A DNA stretch of 64,000 nt from Tumebacillus permanentifrigoris (GTDB lineage Bacteria > Bacillota > Bacilli > Tumebacillales > Tumebacillaceae). A program made the position numbers and the translations under genes. Shown here in pieces: positions 42,570 to 51,176 of this stretch (its first letter is position 1; the number at the start of each line of letters is the position of its first letter). The notes beneath the pieces are model-generated. The model ran no database searches. It was not told the DNA's origin and saw only the letters and a program-made list of their open reading frames with translations. The stretch spans positions 62,001-126,000 of the forward strand of contig NZ_QGGL01000007.1 of NCBI RefSeq assembly GCF_003148565.1, given 5' to 3'.

Positions 42570-43928
42570 TTATGCTTTTACAGATAAAAGTTGCTCCGCG
42601 ATGCCCCGGACATCTCCGGCCCCCATCGTCAAGATCAACCCACGGCGCGAGGATTTCTCCCGGCGAATCCAATCCGCGCCTTCTTCTAAATTGTTGACGA
42701 CGATGACTTTCTTGCCACGCGAGCGGATCTGTTCTGCCAATTCAGAAGTTAACGCTTGCGCATCGTCCCCCTGCTCCCGAGCAGACTGGAAGATCTTCAC
42801 GAGCATCACTTCATCCGACAGCGTCAACGCCTGCGCGAAGTCCTCCAAAAACTTCTTGGTTCGCGAAATCGTGTGCGGCTGGAACACCGTCAGCAGCGTA
42901 TCCTCCGGGAACGAGAGTTTCGTCGCACGCAGCGTCGTCTCGATCTCGTTCGGGTGGTGCGCATAGTCGTCGTACAGTTCCAAGCCATCAAACTGCCCGA
43001 GGTAATCGAAGCGGCGATAGACCCCGCTGAACTCGCCAAACGCCGCCTGCACATCGGTAAACGGCACCTGCAACAAGCGGGACACACACACCGAAGCCAG
43101 CACGTTGAGCACATTGTGATGACCCAATGCCCGCACTTCGATCACGCCCAGTTCTGCACCGCGTTCCCAGACGCGGAACTTCAAGCGTCCACGCGATTCC
43201 TCGACATCGGTCGCATAGATGTCGTTGTCAGTTTCCATTCCGAAGAACATCGTGCGTCCGACCGTCTGCAACTTGCGGCAGAGCTCTTGATCGCCCCAAG
43301 CTACCAACGCGCCAGTCGCGGGAACTTTGTCCACGAACGTCTGGAACGCGGAGAACACATCCTCAAGGTCATGGAAGTAGTCCGGGTGGTCAAAGTCGAT
43401 GTTGTTGACGATGGCAATCGTCGGGTTGTAATTATGGAAGCTGCGGCGGTACTCACAAGCCTCCGCCACCAGATAGCCGTCACCGAAGCGAGAATTGCTG
43501 CCGATGTCGTAGTTCTTGCTCCCGATGACGACCATCGGGTCGAGCCCCGTCTTCAACAACAGGTTGGAAATCATGGACGTCGTCGTGGTTTTGCCGTGCG
43601 TCCCCGAGACCAGGATCGTTTGCTTGTCGTTCATCAATTGACCCAGTTGCTCCGGGTACGTGCGCACCGGAATGCCCTTCTCCTTCGCAACCTTGATCTC
43701 AATATGGTCATCTCCATACGCAGGAGAGTGGCAAACCATGTCAACGTCCGTCACGTTGTCAGCGGACGGAGTCACGATGTGGGTGATCCCAGCGCCTTGC
43801 AACAAAGCGTCGGTGAAAAACACATCCGAGCTGTCCGAACCGGTCACGTTCATCCCCATGCGCGCGTAGATCTGCGCCAAGGCACTGGTACCGGAGCCCT
43901 TGATGCCCACAAAGTGGATTTTCTGCAT
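42570..43928 (-). CDS. murC: UDP-N-acetylmuramate-L-alanine ligase (MurC)
   Basis: A 452-residue Mur ligase joining L-Ala to UDP-MurNAc in the cytosol. The N-terminal Rossmann loop is HFVGIKGSGTSALAQI, the ATP P-loop VSGTHGKTTTTSMI (107-120), and the central motif ACEYRRSFHNYNPTIAIVNNIDFDHPDYF; the C-terminal region has YDDYAHHPNEIETTLRA. All are typical of MurC rather than MurD/E/F. GAGGAGG lies 8 bases before the ATG. Single gene, away from the division and cell-wall cluster, as in many Bacilli. The 226 bases upstream hold its promoter and a CAGTCCCG/CGGGACTG hairpin (44040-44073) of unknown use. Confidence 0.94.
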   Translation of the reverse strand: MQKIHFVGIKGSGTSALAQIYARMGMNVTGSDSSDVFFTDALLQGAGITHIVTPSADNVTDVDMVCHSPAYGDDHIEIKVAKEKGIPVRTYPEQLGQLMNDKQTILVSGTHGKTTTTSMISNLLLKTGLDPMVVIGSKNYDIGSNSRFGDGYLVAEACEYRRSFHNYNPTIAIVNNIDFDHPDYFHDLEDVFSAFQTFVDKVPATGALVAWGDQELCRKLQTVGRTMFFGMETDNDIYATDVEESRGRLKFRVWERGAELGVIEVRALGHHNVLNVLASVCVSRLLQVPFTDVQAAFGEFSGVYRRFDYLGQFDGLELYDDYAHHPNEIETTLRATKLSFPEDTLLTVFQPHTISRTKKFLEDFAQALTLSDEVMLVKIFQSAREQGDDAQALTSELAEQIRSRGKKVIVVNNLEEGADWIRREKSSRRGLILTMGAGDVRGIAEQLLSVKA

Positions 43929-44039
43929 GCAGAGACCTCCTCATTAGAAGTCTAGTAGTTTAGGATAACATTCATAGTATGGGCAAAAGCTCAGGAAATT
44001 GCAAATAACGAATTATTACAACCCATCAAGCGATAGGTA

Positions 44040-44073
44040 CAGTCCCGGATGCGCTCGCACATACGGGACTGGA
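44040..44073. repeat. Isolated inverted repeat between murC and the CDF gene
   Basis: CAGTCCCG and CGGGACTG separated by 16-17 bases, without a T-run on either side. It may be a remnant terminator or protein-binding site. Nothing else was recognised in 43929-44154. Confidence 0.45.
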
Positions 44074-44154
44074 AGCCTTCCACGACTGTCAGCATGATCC
44101 TCATGCTCCTTGATCGTAAGTACATCCATTATATACGAATTCGACTAATAGGGC

Positions 44155-45138
44155 TCATTTTTGACTTTCCGAACTTCCGATCGTTGGCGTAAAGGGCTCT
44201 ACGTGAATCATCACCTGTTCGATTTCCTCGCGAGCGATCAGCACTTGCTCGATCTGATCGCTGATCCGATGGCTCTCCTCCACGCTCAATTGTCCATCGA
44301 CGGCGATCACAGCATCGACATGCACATCGCTGCCGTGGCGACGGGCTTTGAGATCACGAATCTGCAGCACGCCTTCCGACCCTTGGATCACCTGCTTGAT
44401 CTCGCGCAGTTCCTTTTCATCATAGCCGTCTGTCAACGCATGTGCCGCCTCGTAGAAAATCTCGTAAGCCGTCTTGGCGATGATCAAGCCGACGACCAGC
44501 GCCATCACCGGATCGAGCCAGTGCCAGCCGAAAACGAGCGACCCGACGATGCCGACGAAAGCGCCTAGCGAGACCAGCACATCCGCACGGTTGTCTGCGG
44601 CGGTGGCGAGCAACGCCTGCGAGTTGATCGCCTTGCCAAGCTTTGAATTGTAGCTGTAGACCCCGATCATCACCCCGGCTGAGAACAGCGCCACCCACAT
44701 CGAGATCGGATCAGGTGTGACCGCAACGGGGCGCATCAAACTCCGCACCCCGTCCCACAGCACATCGACCGCCACGGAAGCCATGATAAATGCGGCTGCA
44801 AATGTCGCGATCGTCTCGGCCCGACGATGCCCGTAGCGATGATCCGCATCGGCCGGTTTGCGCGCGATGCGCAGACCGATCAGCACCGCTACAGAAGCTA
44901 CGATATCGGTGGCATTGTTCAGACCGTCAGCGAACAGCGCCTTTGAACTTGCATAGTGCCCGACGAACAGCTTCAGCGTGGAGAGGAAGAGATAGGCGGC
45001 GATCGATACCCAGGCGCCTTTTTCCCCTTGCTTCATCCGTTCGTCCTTGTCCGCTGGACTGATCGTGGATGCTGGCATCCTCGTGTCCGCGTCATTGCGT
45101 CTGATAAAACGGCCTCGTTCCTTCGTGCGCCCGCTCAA
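44155..45138 (-). CDS. Cation diffusion facilitator (CDF) family transporter
   Basis: A 327-residue efflux transporter for divalent metals. Six membrane helices occupy residues ~43-235. Metal-site residues appear as LFADGLNNATDI (D and N in helix II), HRYGHRRAE after it, and NRADVLVSLGAFVG in helix V, the latter two being CDF hallmarks. The C-terminal cytosolic ferredoxin-like domain (residues ~240-327) has RRHGSDVHVDAVIAVDG. Metal unknown; zinc, iron or manganese are all possible. A TTG start at 45138 overlaps the stop of the preceding DUF6154-like gene, with GGGGTGAT upstream, so translation is coupled. Confidence 0.9.
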   Translation of the reverse strand: MSGRTKERGRFIRRNDADTRMPASTISPADKDERMKQGEKGAWVSIAAYLFLSTLKLFVGHYASSKALFADGLNNATDIVASVAVLIGLRIARKPADADHRYGHRRAETIATFAAAFIMASVAVDVLWDGVRSLMRPVAVTPDPISMWVALFSAGVMIGVYSYNSKLGKAINSQALLATAADNRADVLVSLGAFVGIVGSLVFGWHWLDPVMALVVGLIIAKTAYEIFYEAAHALTDGYDEKELREIKQVIQGSEGVLQIRDLKARRHGSDVHVDAVIAVDGQLSVEESHRISDQIEQVLIAREEIEQVMIHVEPFTPTIGSSESQK

Positions 45139-45395
45139 TGGATCACCCCATTGTCATGTGGCATGTTTCCATCATGATTGCCAAGACCTTCCTCCGACAT
45201 CTTGGCTTTCAACTTGTCGATGAGGAAATTCCCGAGCATCTCATAGAGCTCGATGTGCGACATCTCCTGAATCCACTCCAACAGGTGCTCGCGTTCCAAT
45301 TCCTCCAGCACTCCGCTCACGATGATGATCGCATCTTCCTCATCACCGACCAACTGGTCTTTGTATAGCTCGTACAGATCATCTACCAGTTTCAT
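45135..45395 (-). CDS. Small acidic protein, DUF6154-like, 86 aa
   Basis: Product MKLVDDLYELYKDQLVGDEE... with a long amphipathic helical pattern (VSGVLEELEREHLLEWIQEMSHIELYEMLGNFLIDKL) and a His/Asn-rich end (NHDGNMPHDNGVIH). The N-terminal part resembles DUF6154 proteins of Bacilli, function unknown. AGGAGG 7 bases before the ATG at 45395 is an excellent ribosome site. It overlaps the CDF gene start by 4 bases; the His-rich tail would suit metal contact, which is inference. Confidence 0.8.
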   Translation of the reverse strand: MKLVDDLYELYKDQLVGDEEDAIIIVSGVLEELEREHLLEWIQEMSHIELYEMLGNFLIDKLKAKMSEEGLGNHDGNMPHDNGVIH

Positions 45396-45450
45396 CCGGC
45401 AACCTCCTTCCACCCACAGGGGATTTTGCCGTAGTTTTCCCGCTCGGGGC

Positions 45451-45488
45451 AAAAAAAACCCTGTCACCTCAACGTGAGGGACAGGGAT
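45451..45488 (-). terminator. Attenuator-like terminator in the leader of the DUF6154-like/CDF unit
   Basis: AACCCTGTC/GACAGGG(AT) stem with inner CCTCA/TGAGG pairing, followed by eight T on the minus strand. It lies ~55 bases before the small gene and no minus-strand gene reads into it from upstream, so it may regulate rather than end a gene. A second stem, TGCGGGAC/GTCCCGCA, lies just ahead at 45502-45536. Confidence 0.6.
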
Positions 45489-45702
45489 GCAAAGGGGGAA
45501 GTGCGGGACCATAATGGGAGATCAAAAGTCCCGCATCCGATGTATTCAAGTAGATAGACGCAGAGGTCAAAAAAAAGTTACACCTATCCCGATACACAGT
45601 AAATAGTTTTCTGTAGGTTTGCGTATGTTGCCGTAGTATTGCCATTATTCTAAATGCAGTCATTTTTCTCGATAGGAAATGCAAGGGGGTGTCTATCACG
45701 CC

Positions 45703-46428
45703 ATGATCCATTTTTCGCAGATCAACAAACATTACGGGCAATTCCACGTGCTGCGTGACATCGACTTGCACATCAAGTCTGGTGAAGTCGTGGTTGTCAT
45801 CGGGCCATCCGGCTCTGGCAAATCAACGCTGTTGCGTTGCATCAACCGGCTGGAGACCGTGACAGACGGTGAACTGGTGGTCAACGACACCAAAGTCAAC
45901 GACAAGTCCACCGACATCAACAAACTGCGCCGCAACATCGGCATGGTCTTCCAACACTTCAATCTCTACCCGCACATGACCGTGCTCGACAACATCACCT
46001 TGGCTCCGATGAAGGTGAACGGGATGAGCAACTCCGAAGCGACCGAGATCGCGATGCACTACTTGACCAAAGTCGGCATCCCGGACAAAGCCAAGTCGTT
46101 CCCGTCGCAGCTCTCGGGCGGTCAGCAACAGCGCGTTGCGATCGCGCGCGGCCTCGCGATGAAGCCGCAGATCATGCTGTTTGACGAGCCGACTTCAGCG
46201 CTCGACCCGGAAATGGTCGGCGAAGTGCTCGACGTCATGAAGTCGCTGGCCAAGGAAGGGATGACGATGGTCTGTGTCACCCACGAGATGGGCTTTGCCC
46301 GCGAAGTGGCCGACCGCATCGTATTCATGGACCAAGGCCAGATCCTTGAGGAAGGCATTCCTTCGGAGTTCTTCAACAACCCGCAGGAAGAACGCGCCCG
46401 CCAATTCCTCAGCCGTCTCAACCACTAG
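45703..46428 (+). CDS. glnQ: Amino acid (glutamine-type) ABC transporter ATPase
   Basis: A 241-residue ATPase of the polar amino acid uptake family. Walker [10 protein letters not shown] near residue 36, signature [17 protein letters not shown] near 135, Walker [21 protein letters not shown] and the H-loop [21 protein letters not shown] are all intact. The start at 45703 follows AAGGGGGTG. It is the first gene of a four-gene importer followed by a glutamine-type two-component system, which supports glutamine or glutamate as substrate. Confidence 0.93.
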   Translation: MIHFSQINKHYGQFHVLRDIDLHIKSGEVVVVIGPSGSGKSTLLRCINRLETVTDGELVVNDTKVNDKSTDINKLRRNIGMVFQHFNLYPHMTVLDNITLAPMKVNGMSNSEATEIAMHYLTKVGIPDKAKSFPSQLSGGQQQRVAIARGLAMKPQIMLFDEPTSALDPEMVGEVLDVMKSLAKEGMTMVCVTHEMGFAREVADRIVFMDQGQILEEGIPSEFFNNPQEERARQFLSRLNH

Positions 46429-46454
46429 AAGCAACGAAAGGGGATTTCTCACTC

Positions 46455-47318
46455 ATGATGATGAAAAAATCGTGGAAAAAAGCACTGACCCTTCTGGTCG
46501 TCTCCTCGCTGACCGCACTCGCGCTCGTCGGCTGTGGCAGCTCCTCCAGCACTGACAACAAAACCACCAGCGACACCGGCACCAAAAAAACAGACACCGT
46601 CTCCTCCGCAACGCTTGACGCGATCAAAAAGCGCGACAAGCTGATCGCAGGCGTGAAGTTCGACACCAACCTGTTTGGTTTGAAAGACCCGGCAACCGGC
46701 AAAGTCAACGGGTTTGACATCGACATCGCGAAGGCGCTGGCGAAGGACATCCTCGGCGACGAGAACAAAATCGAGTTCAAGGAAGTCACCTCCAAAACTC
46801 GGATTCCGATGCTCGACAAAGGCGATATCGACGTGATCATCGCGACGATGACGATCAACGAAGAACGCAAAAAGCAAGTCAACTTCTCCGACGTCTACTT
46901 CAAAGCAGGTCAATCCCTGCTCGTCAAGCAAGGCTCTCCGATCAAGACGGTCGACGACCTCAAGGGCAAAAAAGTCCTCGCTGTCAAAGGGGCAACCTCT
47001 GTCAAAAACGTAAAAGAAAAATCTCCGGGCGTTGAAGTTCTGGAGTTCGATAACTACGCAGAAGCGTTCACCGCGCTGAAATCCGGCAAAGGCGACGCAC
47101 TGACCACCGACAACGCGATCCTGATGGGCATGTCCCAACAAGATTCCAGCTACGTGCTGACCGGCGGCCTGTTCACCGACGAACCCTACGGCATCGCTTC
47201 CAAACACGGCGAAGACGAGTTCACCAAGTACCTCAACACCTTCCTCAAGAAAATCAACGACAACGGCGACTACGCGAAGATCTACAAGCAATGGTTCAAA
47301 GAAGACCCGAAAAAGTAA
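46455..47318 (+). CDS. glnH: Glutamine/glutamate-binding lipoprotein of the ABC importer
   Basis: A 287-residue extracellular binding protein. The signal ends in the lipobox LVGC (near residue 27), followed by a Ser/Thr-rich linker. The mature part is a family 3 solute-binding protein with DKLIAGVKFDTNLFGLKDPATG, NGFDIDIAKALAKDI and the family pattern VDDLKGKKVLAVKGATS; the end FKEDPKK is typical. The sequence DTNLFGLKDP resembles glutamine/glutamate-type binders. 26 bases after glnQ; a hairpin follows before the permease genes. Confidence 0.92.
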   Translation: MMMKKSWKKALTLLVVSSLTALALVGCGSSSSTDNKTTSDTGTKKTDTVSSATLDAIKKRDKLIAGVKFDTNLFGLKDPATGKVNGFDIDIAKALAKDILGDENKIEFKEVTSKTRIPMLDKGDIDVIIATMTINEERKKQVNFSDVYFKAGQSLLVKQGSPIKTVDDLKGKKVLAVKGATSVKNVKEKSPGVEVLEFDNYAEAFTALKSGKGDALTTDNAILMGMSQQDSSYVLTGGLFTDEPYGIASKHGEDEFTKYLNTFLKKINDNGDYAKIYKQWFKEDPKK

Positions 47319-47421
47319 GCTTTGTTGCTGACCTAGTCCTCCATCGATCAGCTTTGCAAAGGGTACATCACTTGCGCTGATCGTGGAACCCAGCACCAAA
47401 CGAACTACCTTGCGATGAACT

Positions 47422-47454
47422 GGAAGGAGCGACATGTAGCTCCTTCCCTTTTTC
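47422..47454 (+). terminator. Intercistronic stem-loop between binding-protein and permease genes
   Basis: GGAAGGAGC/GCTCCTTCC stem followed by CTTTTT. Position after the binding-protein gene suggests partial termination or 3'-end protection, giving more binding protein than permease. Inference. Confidence 0.65.
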
Positions 47455-47479
47455 TAAGCTCCTTGAAAGGGGTGATCCC

Positions 47480-48133
47480 ATGATCGATTTCACCATTTTA
47501 ACGACATACCAAGACGAGTATCTCAAAGGCTTTATGACCACCATTGAAGCGTCCTTGCTCGGCTTGGTCGGCTCCTTCATCATCGGTGTCATCATCGCCG
47601 TGTTCCGCATCTCGTCGGTGCGTCCCTTGCGTTGGTTTGGGACGGCCTACGTTGAATTTCTGCGCAACATCCCGTTGCTGATCACCGTCTTCGTGTTCTA
47701 CCACGGGCTGCCCGTTCTGCACATCAACCTCAGTGGGTTCGCCTCCGGGACGTTGGGACTTGCCGTCTACACCTCAGCCTTCATCGCCGAAGCGATCCGT
47801 GCGGGGATCAACGCAGTGCCCAAGGGACAGATGGAAGCTGGCCGTTCCTCCGGTCTCACCTACATTCAAACCATGCGGTACGTCATCTTGCCCCAAGCGA
47901 TCAAAGTCGTCATCCCGCCGCTGGGCAACCAGTTCATCAACCTCGTCAAAAACTCGTCCATTCTCGGCGTGGTCGCCGGACTCGACCTGATGTACTTTGG
48001 CGACACCATCAACTCCGAAACGTTTGACGTCTTCTCGACCTATATCTTTGTCGGACTTTTCTATCTCGTCCTCACCATCCCGCTCAGCCTGTTCGTCGGC
48101 TACCTCGAACGCCGACTGGCACGGGCGTATTAG
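47480..48133 (+). CDS. glnM: Amino acid ABC transporter permease
   Basis: A 217-residue inner-membrane protein with five predicted helices. The family loop contacting the ATPase is visible as EAIRAGINAVPKGQMEAGRSSGLTYIQTMRYVILPQA. The start opens MIDFTILTTYQDEYLKGFMTTIEAS, typical of His/Glu/Gln/Arg/opine permeases. AAGGGGTGAT lies before the ATG. Pairs with the next gene to form the channel. Confidence 0.92.
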   Translation: MIDFTILTTYQDEYLKGFMTTIEASLLGLVGSFIIGVIIAVFRISSVRPLRWFGTAYVEFLRNIPLLITVFVFYHGLPVLHINLSGFASGTLGLAVYTSAFIAEAIRAGINAVPKGQMEAGRSSGLTYIQTMRYVILPQAIKVVIPPLGNQFINLVKNSSILGVVAGLDLMYFGDTINSETFDVFSTYIFVGLFYLVLTIPLSLFVGYLERRLARAY

Positions 48134-48151
48134 AAAGGGGGCGCTGACACT

Positions 48152-48808
48152 ATGGACTTCGCCGGTGCTTTTACCGCCGCCAATCTCAAGTACATGATGC
48201 AAGGTCTCGGCGTGACGCTGGAGATCGCCATCTGGTCCATCGCACTCTCCTTCCTGTTCGGCACTCTGATCGCCATCCTGCGCTATGCCCGCATCCCGGT
48301 ACTCTCACAGGTGCTGATGGCGTTCGTCGAGATGATCCGCAACCTGCCGCTCCTGCTCATCATCTTCTTCACCTTTTTCGCCATCCCAGAAGTGATGAAC
48401 CTCAACCTGACGCCGATCCAAGCGGCGATCGCTGCGCTGTCGATCTTCGAGGCGGCCATGATCTCCGAAATCGTCCGTGCCGGTCTGAACTCGATCCCCA
48501 AAGGTCAAGTGGAAGCTGCACGCTCATCTGGTCTCGGGTATGTGCAGACCCTGCGCCACATCGTCCTGCCACAAGCCCTGCGCAAGATGGTGCCGCCCTT
48601 GGTCTCCCAGTTCATCTCGCTGATCAAGGACACGACTCTGACGACCGTCATCGCGATTGAGGAATTGTTGCGCTCCGCACAGATCGTCTACAGCCAGAAA
48701 CAGGATTACGTGTTCCCGATGCTGATCCTCGCCGCGCTCACTTTCTTCGTCATCAACTATGCACTCTCGTTGGTCGCGGGCCGTCTGGAACGTCGTTTCC
48801 AAGTCTAA
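48152..48808 (+). CDS. glnP: Amino acid ABC transporter permease
   Basis: A 218-residue permease, the second half of the channel. It has the EAAMISEIVRAGLNSIPKGQVEAARSSGLGYVQTLRHIVLPQA-type coupling loop, with the family EAA motif, and five predicted helices. Eighteen bases separate it from glnM, with AAAGGGGG upstream of the ATG. A strong terminator follows at 48819. Confidence 0.92.
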   Translation: MDFAGAFTAANLKYMMQGLGVTLEIAIWSIALSFLFGTLIAILRYARIPVLSQVLMAFVEMIRNLPLLLIIFFTFFAIPEVMNLNLTPIQAAIAALSIFEAAMISEIVRAGLNSIPKGQVEAARSSGLGYVQTLRHIVLPQALRKMVPPLVSQFISLIKDTTLTTVIAIEELLRSAQIVYSQKQDYVFPMLILAALTFFVINYALSLVAGRLERRFQV

Positions 48809-48818
48809 AAGTTCTGAA

Positions 48819-48862
48819 CAAGCATCTTCTCTCATGGTACAATTGAGAGAAGATGCTTTTTT
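48819..48862 (+). terminator. Terminator after the glutamine importer operon
   Basis: AAGCATCTTCTCTCA/TGAGAGAAGATGCTT stem with six T. It lies 20 bases before the histidine kinase start, so the two-component genes may rely on read-through or a promoter in the hairpin region. Confidence 0.85.
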
Positions 48863-48881
48863 ACGTTGCGGAGGCCCTCAC

Positions 48882-50174
48882 GTGCGCAATCGATATCTGA
48901 TTCTGTTGCTGCTCATGGTAGCAACCGCCTTTTTTGGCGAGTTAAAAATGAACCCGTTTGGCGAACCGTTTCGGTTCTCGCTCGGGACGACCTGCTTTTT
49001 TTTCGGCTTGATCTGGTTTCGACAGTTGCGCCCTTTGGAGACAGGGATCGGCGTCGGCGTGTCCCTGCTGTTGTTCCGCGGTTTCCTCGACATCAACCAA
49101 GGCCAAAGCCTTGCCCATGCCTTCCAGCACCATCTGCCCTCCACCGTCTACTACCTGATCTTCGCCGTGATTCTGACCTGTACCAACCTGCGTCGCCGCT
49201 TAGAGAAACCGTTGGCCGTCGGCGTGATCGGGGCTGGTAGCGACCTGATCGCCAACATCGGCGAACTGTTGCTTCGCAACCAATTTGGCGGGACTTACAC
49301 GCTCGACTTGCACACGCTGTTGATCCTCGCCCTGTTCGGCTCGCTGCGCTCGTTTTTTGTCGTCGGTTTGTACAACATGCTGATGATCCGGCAACTGCGA
49401 CTGCTCGGCGAACAGCAAAAAGAACAGATCGAACACCTGTTGCTGCTCAACGCCTCGCTCTATGAGGAGGGGTTTTACCTGAACAAGTCGATGGGTCACA
49501 TCGAGGACATCACCCGAAATTCCTACGACCTCTACAAACAATTGAAGGGTCAGGAAAAAGCGGGCGTTTGGCCGACACACTTCTCCCGCCAAGCGCTGTC
49601 GATCGCCGAGGAAGTCCACGAGTTAAAAAAAGACTCCCAGCGCATCCTCGCCGGTCTCGACAAACTGCTCAAGCAAGAAGCGGTCGAGGAGCGGATCTCG
49701 CTGCGCGCCTTGACCGAACTCGTGATGCAGGCGAACCGCAAGTATGCGCTCATGCTTGGCAAGGACATCGAGTTCCATATTCAGGCGAACGTAAACCTTA
49801 ACACCAACCGCACCTACGCACTGGTTTCGATCCTCAACAACCTCGTCGCCAACAGCGTGGAGGCGATTCCGCGCGTCGGACGCATCGGATTGGACGTGCG
49901 CTTGGTCGAAGCGCATGTGGAGTGGATGGTCTGGGACGATGGCCCTGGCATCCCAGACGAGGAAGCCGAGTATGTCTTCCAGCCCGGCTACACCACCAAG
50001 TACGATTCGCGTGGCAACCCGTCGACGGGCATCGGCCTGTCACACTGCACAGACCTCACCCACATGCTCGGCGGTACGCTCGAGATGCGTCGTCGTGCGG
50101 GCACCACGCAGTTTTCCATGCGCATGCCCACCGCAGAATTGTTGCAAAAGCACAAGGAGGAGTGGAATTCATGA
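48882..50174 (+). CDS. glnK: Sensor histidine kinase, GlnK-like
   Basis: A 430-residue membrane kinase. About six helices fill residues 1-175 (RYLILLLLMVATAFFGEL...), then a coiled helical dimerisation region with the His in SMGHIEDITRNSYDLYK, and a HATPase domain with N-box NNLVANSVEAI, G1 DDGPGIPDE and G2 STGIGLSHC. This layout matches B. subtilis GlnK (YcbA), which senses glutamine with GlnL. A GTG start at 48882 follows GGAGG; upstream frame overlaps the terminator. It overlaps glnL by 4 bases. Confidence 0.88.
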   Translation: MRNRYLILLLLMVATAFFGELKMNPFGEPFRFSLGTTCFFFGLIWFRQLRPLETGIGVGVSLLLFRGFLDINQGQSLAHAFQHHLPSTVYYLIFAVILTCTNLRRRLEKPLAVGVIGAGSDLIANIGELLLRNQFGGTYTLDLHTLLILALFGSLRSFFVVGLYNMLMIRQLRLLGEQQKEQIEHLLLLNASLYEEGFYLNKSMGHIEDITRNSYDLYKQLKGQEKAGVWPTHFSRQALSIAEEVHELKKDSQRILAGLDKLLKQEAVEERISLRALTELVMQANRKYALMLGKDIEFHIQANVNLNTNRTYALVSILNNLVANSVEAIPRVGRIGLDVRLVEAHVEWMVWDDGPGIPDEEAEYVFQPGYTTKYDSRGNPSTGIGLSHCTDLTHMLGGTLEMRRRAGTTQFSMRMPTAELLQKHKEEWNS

Positions 50175-51076
50175 ACTTCTTTCTCATCGAAGACGATCCT
50201 GCCACCCGCCGGATGCTGGAGCGGATCTTGGAGGACGGCGGTCTAGGTGAAGTGATTGGAGCCGCTGCGTCCGGTCTGGAGGTCGCAATCGAGGATGTGC
50301 GCCCCGCCGACATCGTGCTGATCGACCTGCTGATGCCGGGCAAGGATGGCATCGAGACGATCCGCGACTTGCGCAGCCAAGGCTATCAAGGGCGATTCGT
50401 GATGATCTCACAAGTCGAAAACAAAGAGATGGTCGGCGAGGCGTACCAAGCAGGTGTCGACATGTTCATCCACAAGCCGGTCAACCGCCTCGAAGTGTTG
50501 GCCGTCGTCAAGCGCGTCGCCGAGCACTGCAAGCTCGAACAATCGCTGACCACGATCCGCCGTTCGCTGTCTCTGCTCGACGGTCATGCGGGTGGGCGCA
50601 GTCCTGCGACTGTCACCTACAAGACGTTCGAAGACCACGCCCACGACAGCCTCAACACGCTGGGCATCGCAGGTGAATCAGGTTCCAGCGACCTCTTGCA
50701 GATCCTGTACTATTTACACCGCACCGAAGGCCGCTGGCGTGAACTCCCGATGCTCAAAGACCTCTACCAAGCGGTGCTGATCGGGGATGACCCGTCGATC
50801 TCCTACGAACAGATGGTGCGCGAGATCAAAGCGATGGAGCAACGCTTGCGCCGCACCGTGTTGCAAGCGCTGGGGCACATCGCCTCGATTGGCTTGACCG
50901 ACTACGCCAACCCGACTTTTGAACAGTACGCCCCGCGCCTGTTCGACTTCCAAGACGTGCGCACCCGCATGAAGGAGATCCAAGACGGGGAGAAAACCAC
51001 GCGCTGTCGTCTGAACATCAAAAAATTCCTCACCGCCCTCTACACCGAAGTCAAGGCCCGCAGTGAAGAATCCTAA
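50171..51076 (+). CDS. glnL: Response regulator, GlnL/YcbB-type
   Basis: A 301-residue regulator. Receiver domain: FLIEDDPATRRML acidic pocket, phospho-acceptor Asp in IVLIDLLMPGKDG near residue 54, and the Lys in MFIHKPVNRLEV near 104. The C-terminal half (~140-301) is the YcbB-type DNA-binding domain, with LDGH, ILYYLHRTEGRWRELPMLKDLYQAVL and RRTVLQALGHIASIGLTDYANPTFE. In B. subtilis GlnL activates a glutamine permease gene; here the likely target is the adjacent glnQHMP operon. AAGGAGGAG precedes the ATG. Confidence 0.9.
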   Translation: MNFFLIEDDPATRRMLERILEDGGLGEVIGAAASGLEVAIEDVRPADIVLIDLLMPGKDGIETIRDLRSQGYQGRFVMISQVENKEMVGEAYQAGVDMFIHKPVNRLEVLAVVKRVAEHCKLEQSLTTIRRSLSLLDGHAGGRSPATVTYKTFEDHAHDSLNTLGIAGESGSSDLLQILYYLHRTEGRWRELPMLKDLYQAVLIGDDPSISYEQMVREIKAMEQRLRRTVLQALGHIASIGLTDYANPTFEQYAPRLFDFQDVRTRMKEIQDGEKTTRCRLNIKKFLTALYTEVKARSEES

Positions 51077-51088
51077 TCGTATGGCACG

Positions 51089-51142
51089 CAAAAAGGCGGC
51101 AGTCTCTCCATCCTCTTGGATTGGATTGAGTCTGCCGCCTTA
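51089..51142 (-). terminator. Terminator for the minus-strand gene at 51177
   Basis: AAGGCGGCAG...CTGCCGCCTT stem; on the minus strand five T follow. It also lies after the glnL stop. Confidence 0.7.
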
Positions 51143-51176
51143 GGTTTGGGTGTCCATCGTCGTCTCGTTCATCGGT

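Noticed and set aside
42756-43955. 399-codon plus-strand open frame opposite murC
   Set aside because: Shadow of murC, whose ATP-binding and ligase motifs are intact on the minus strand.
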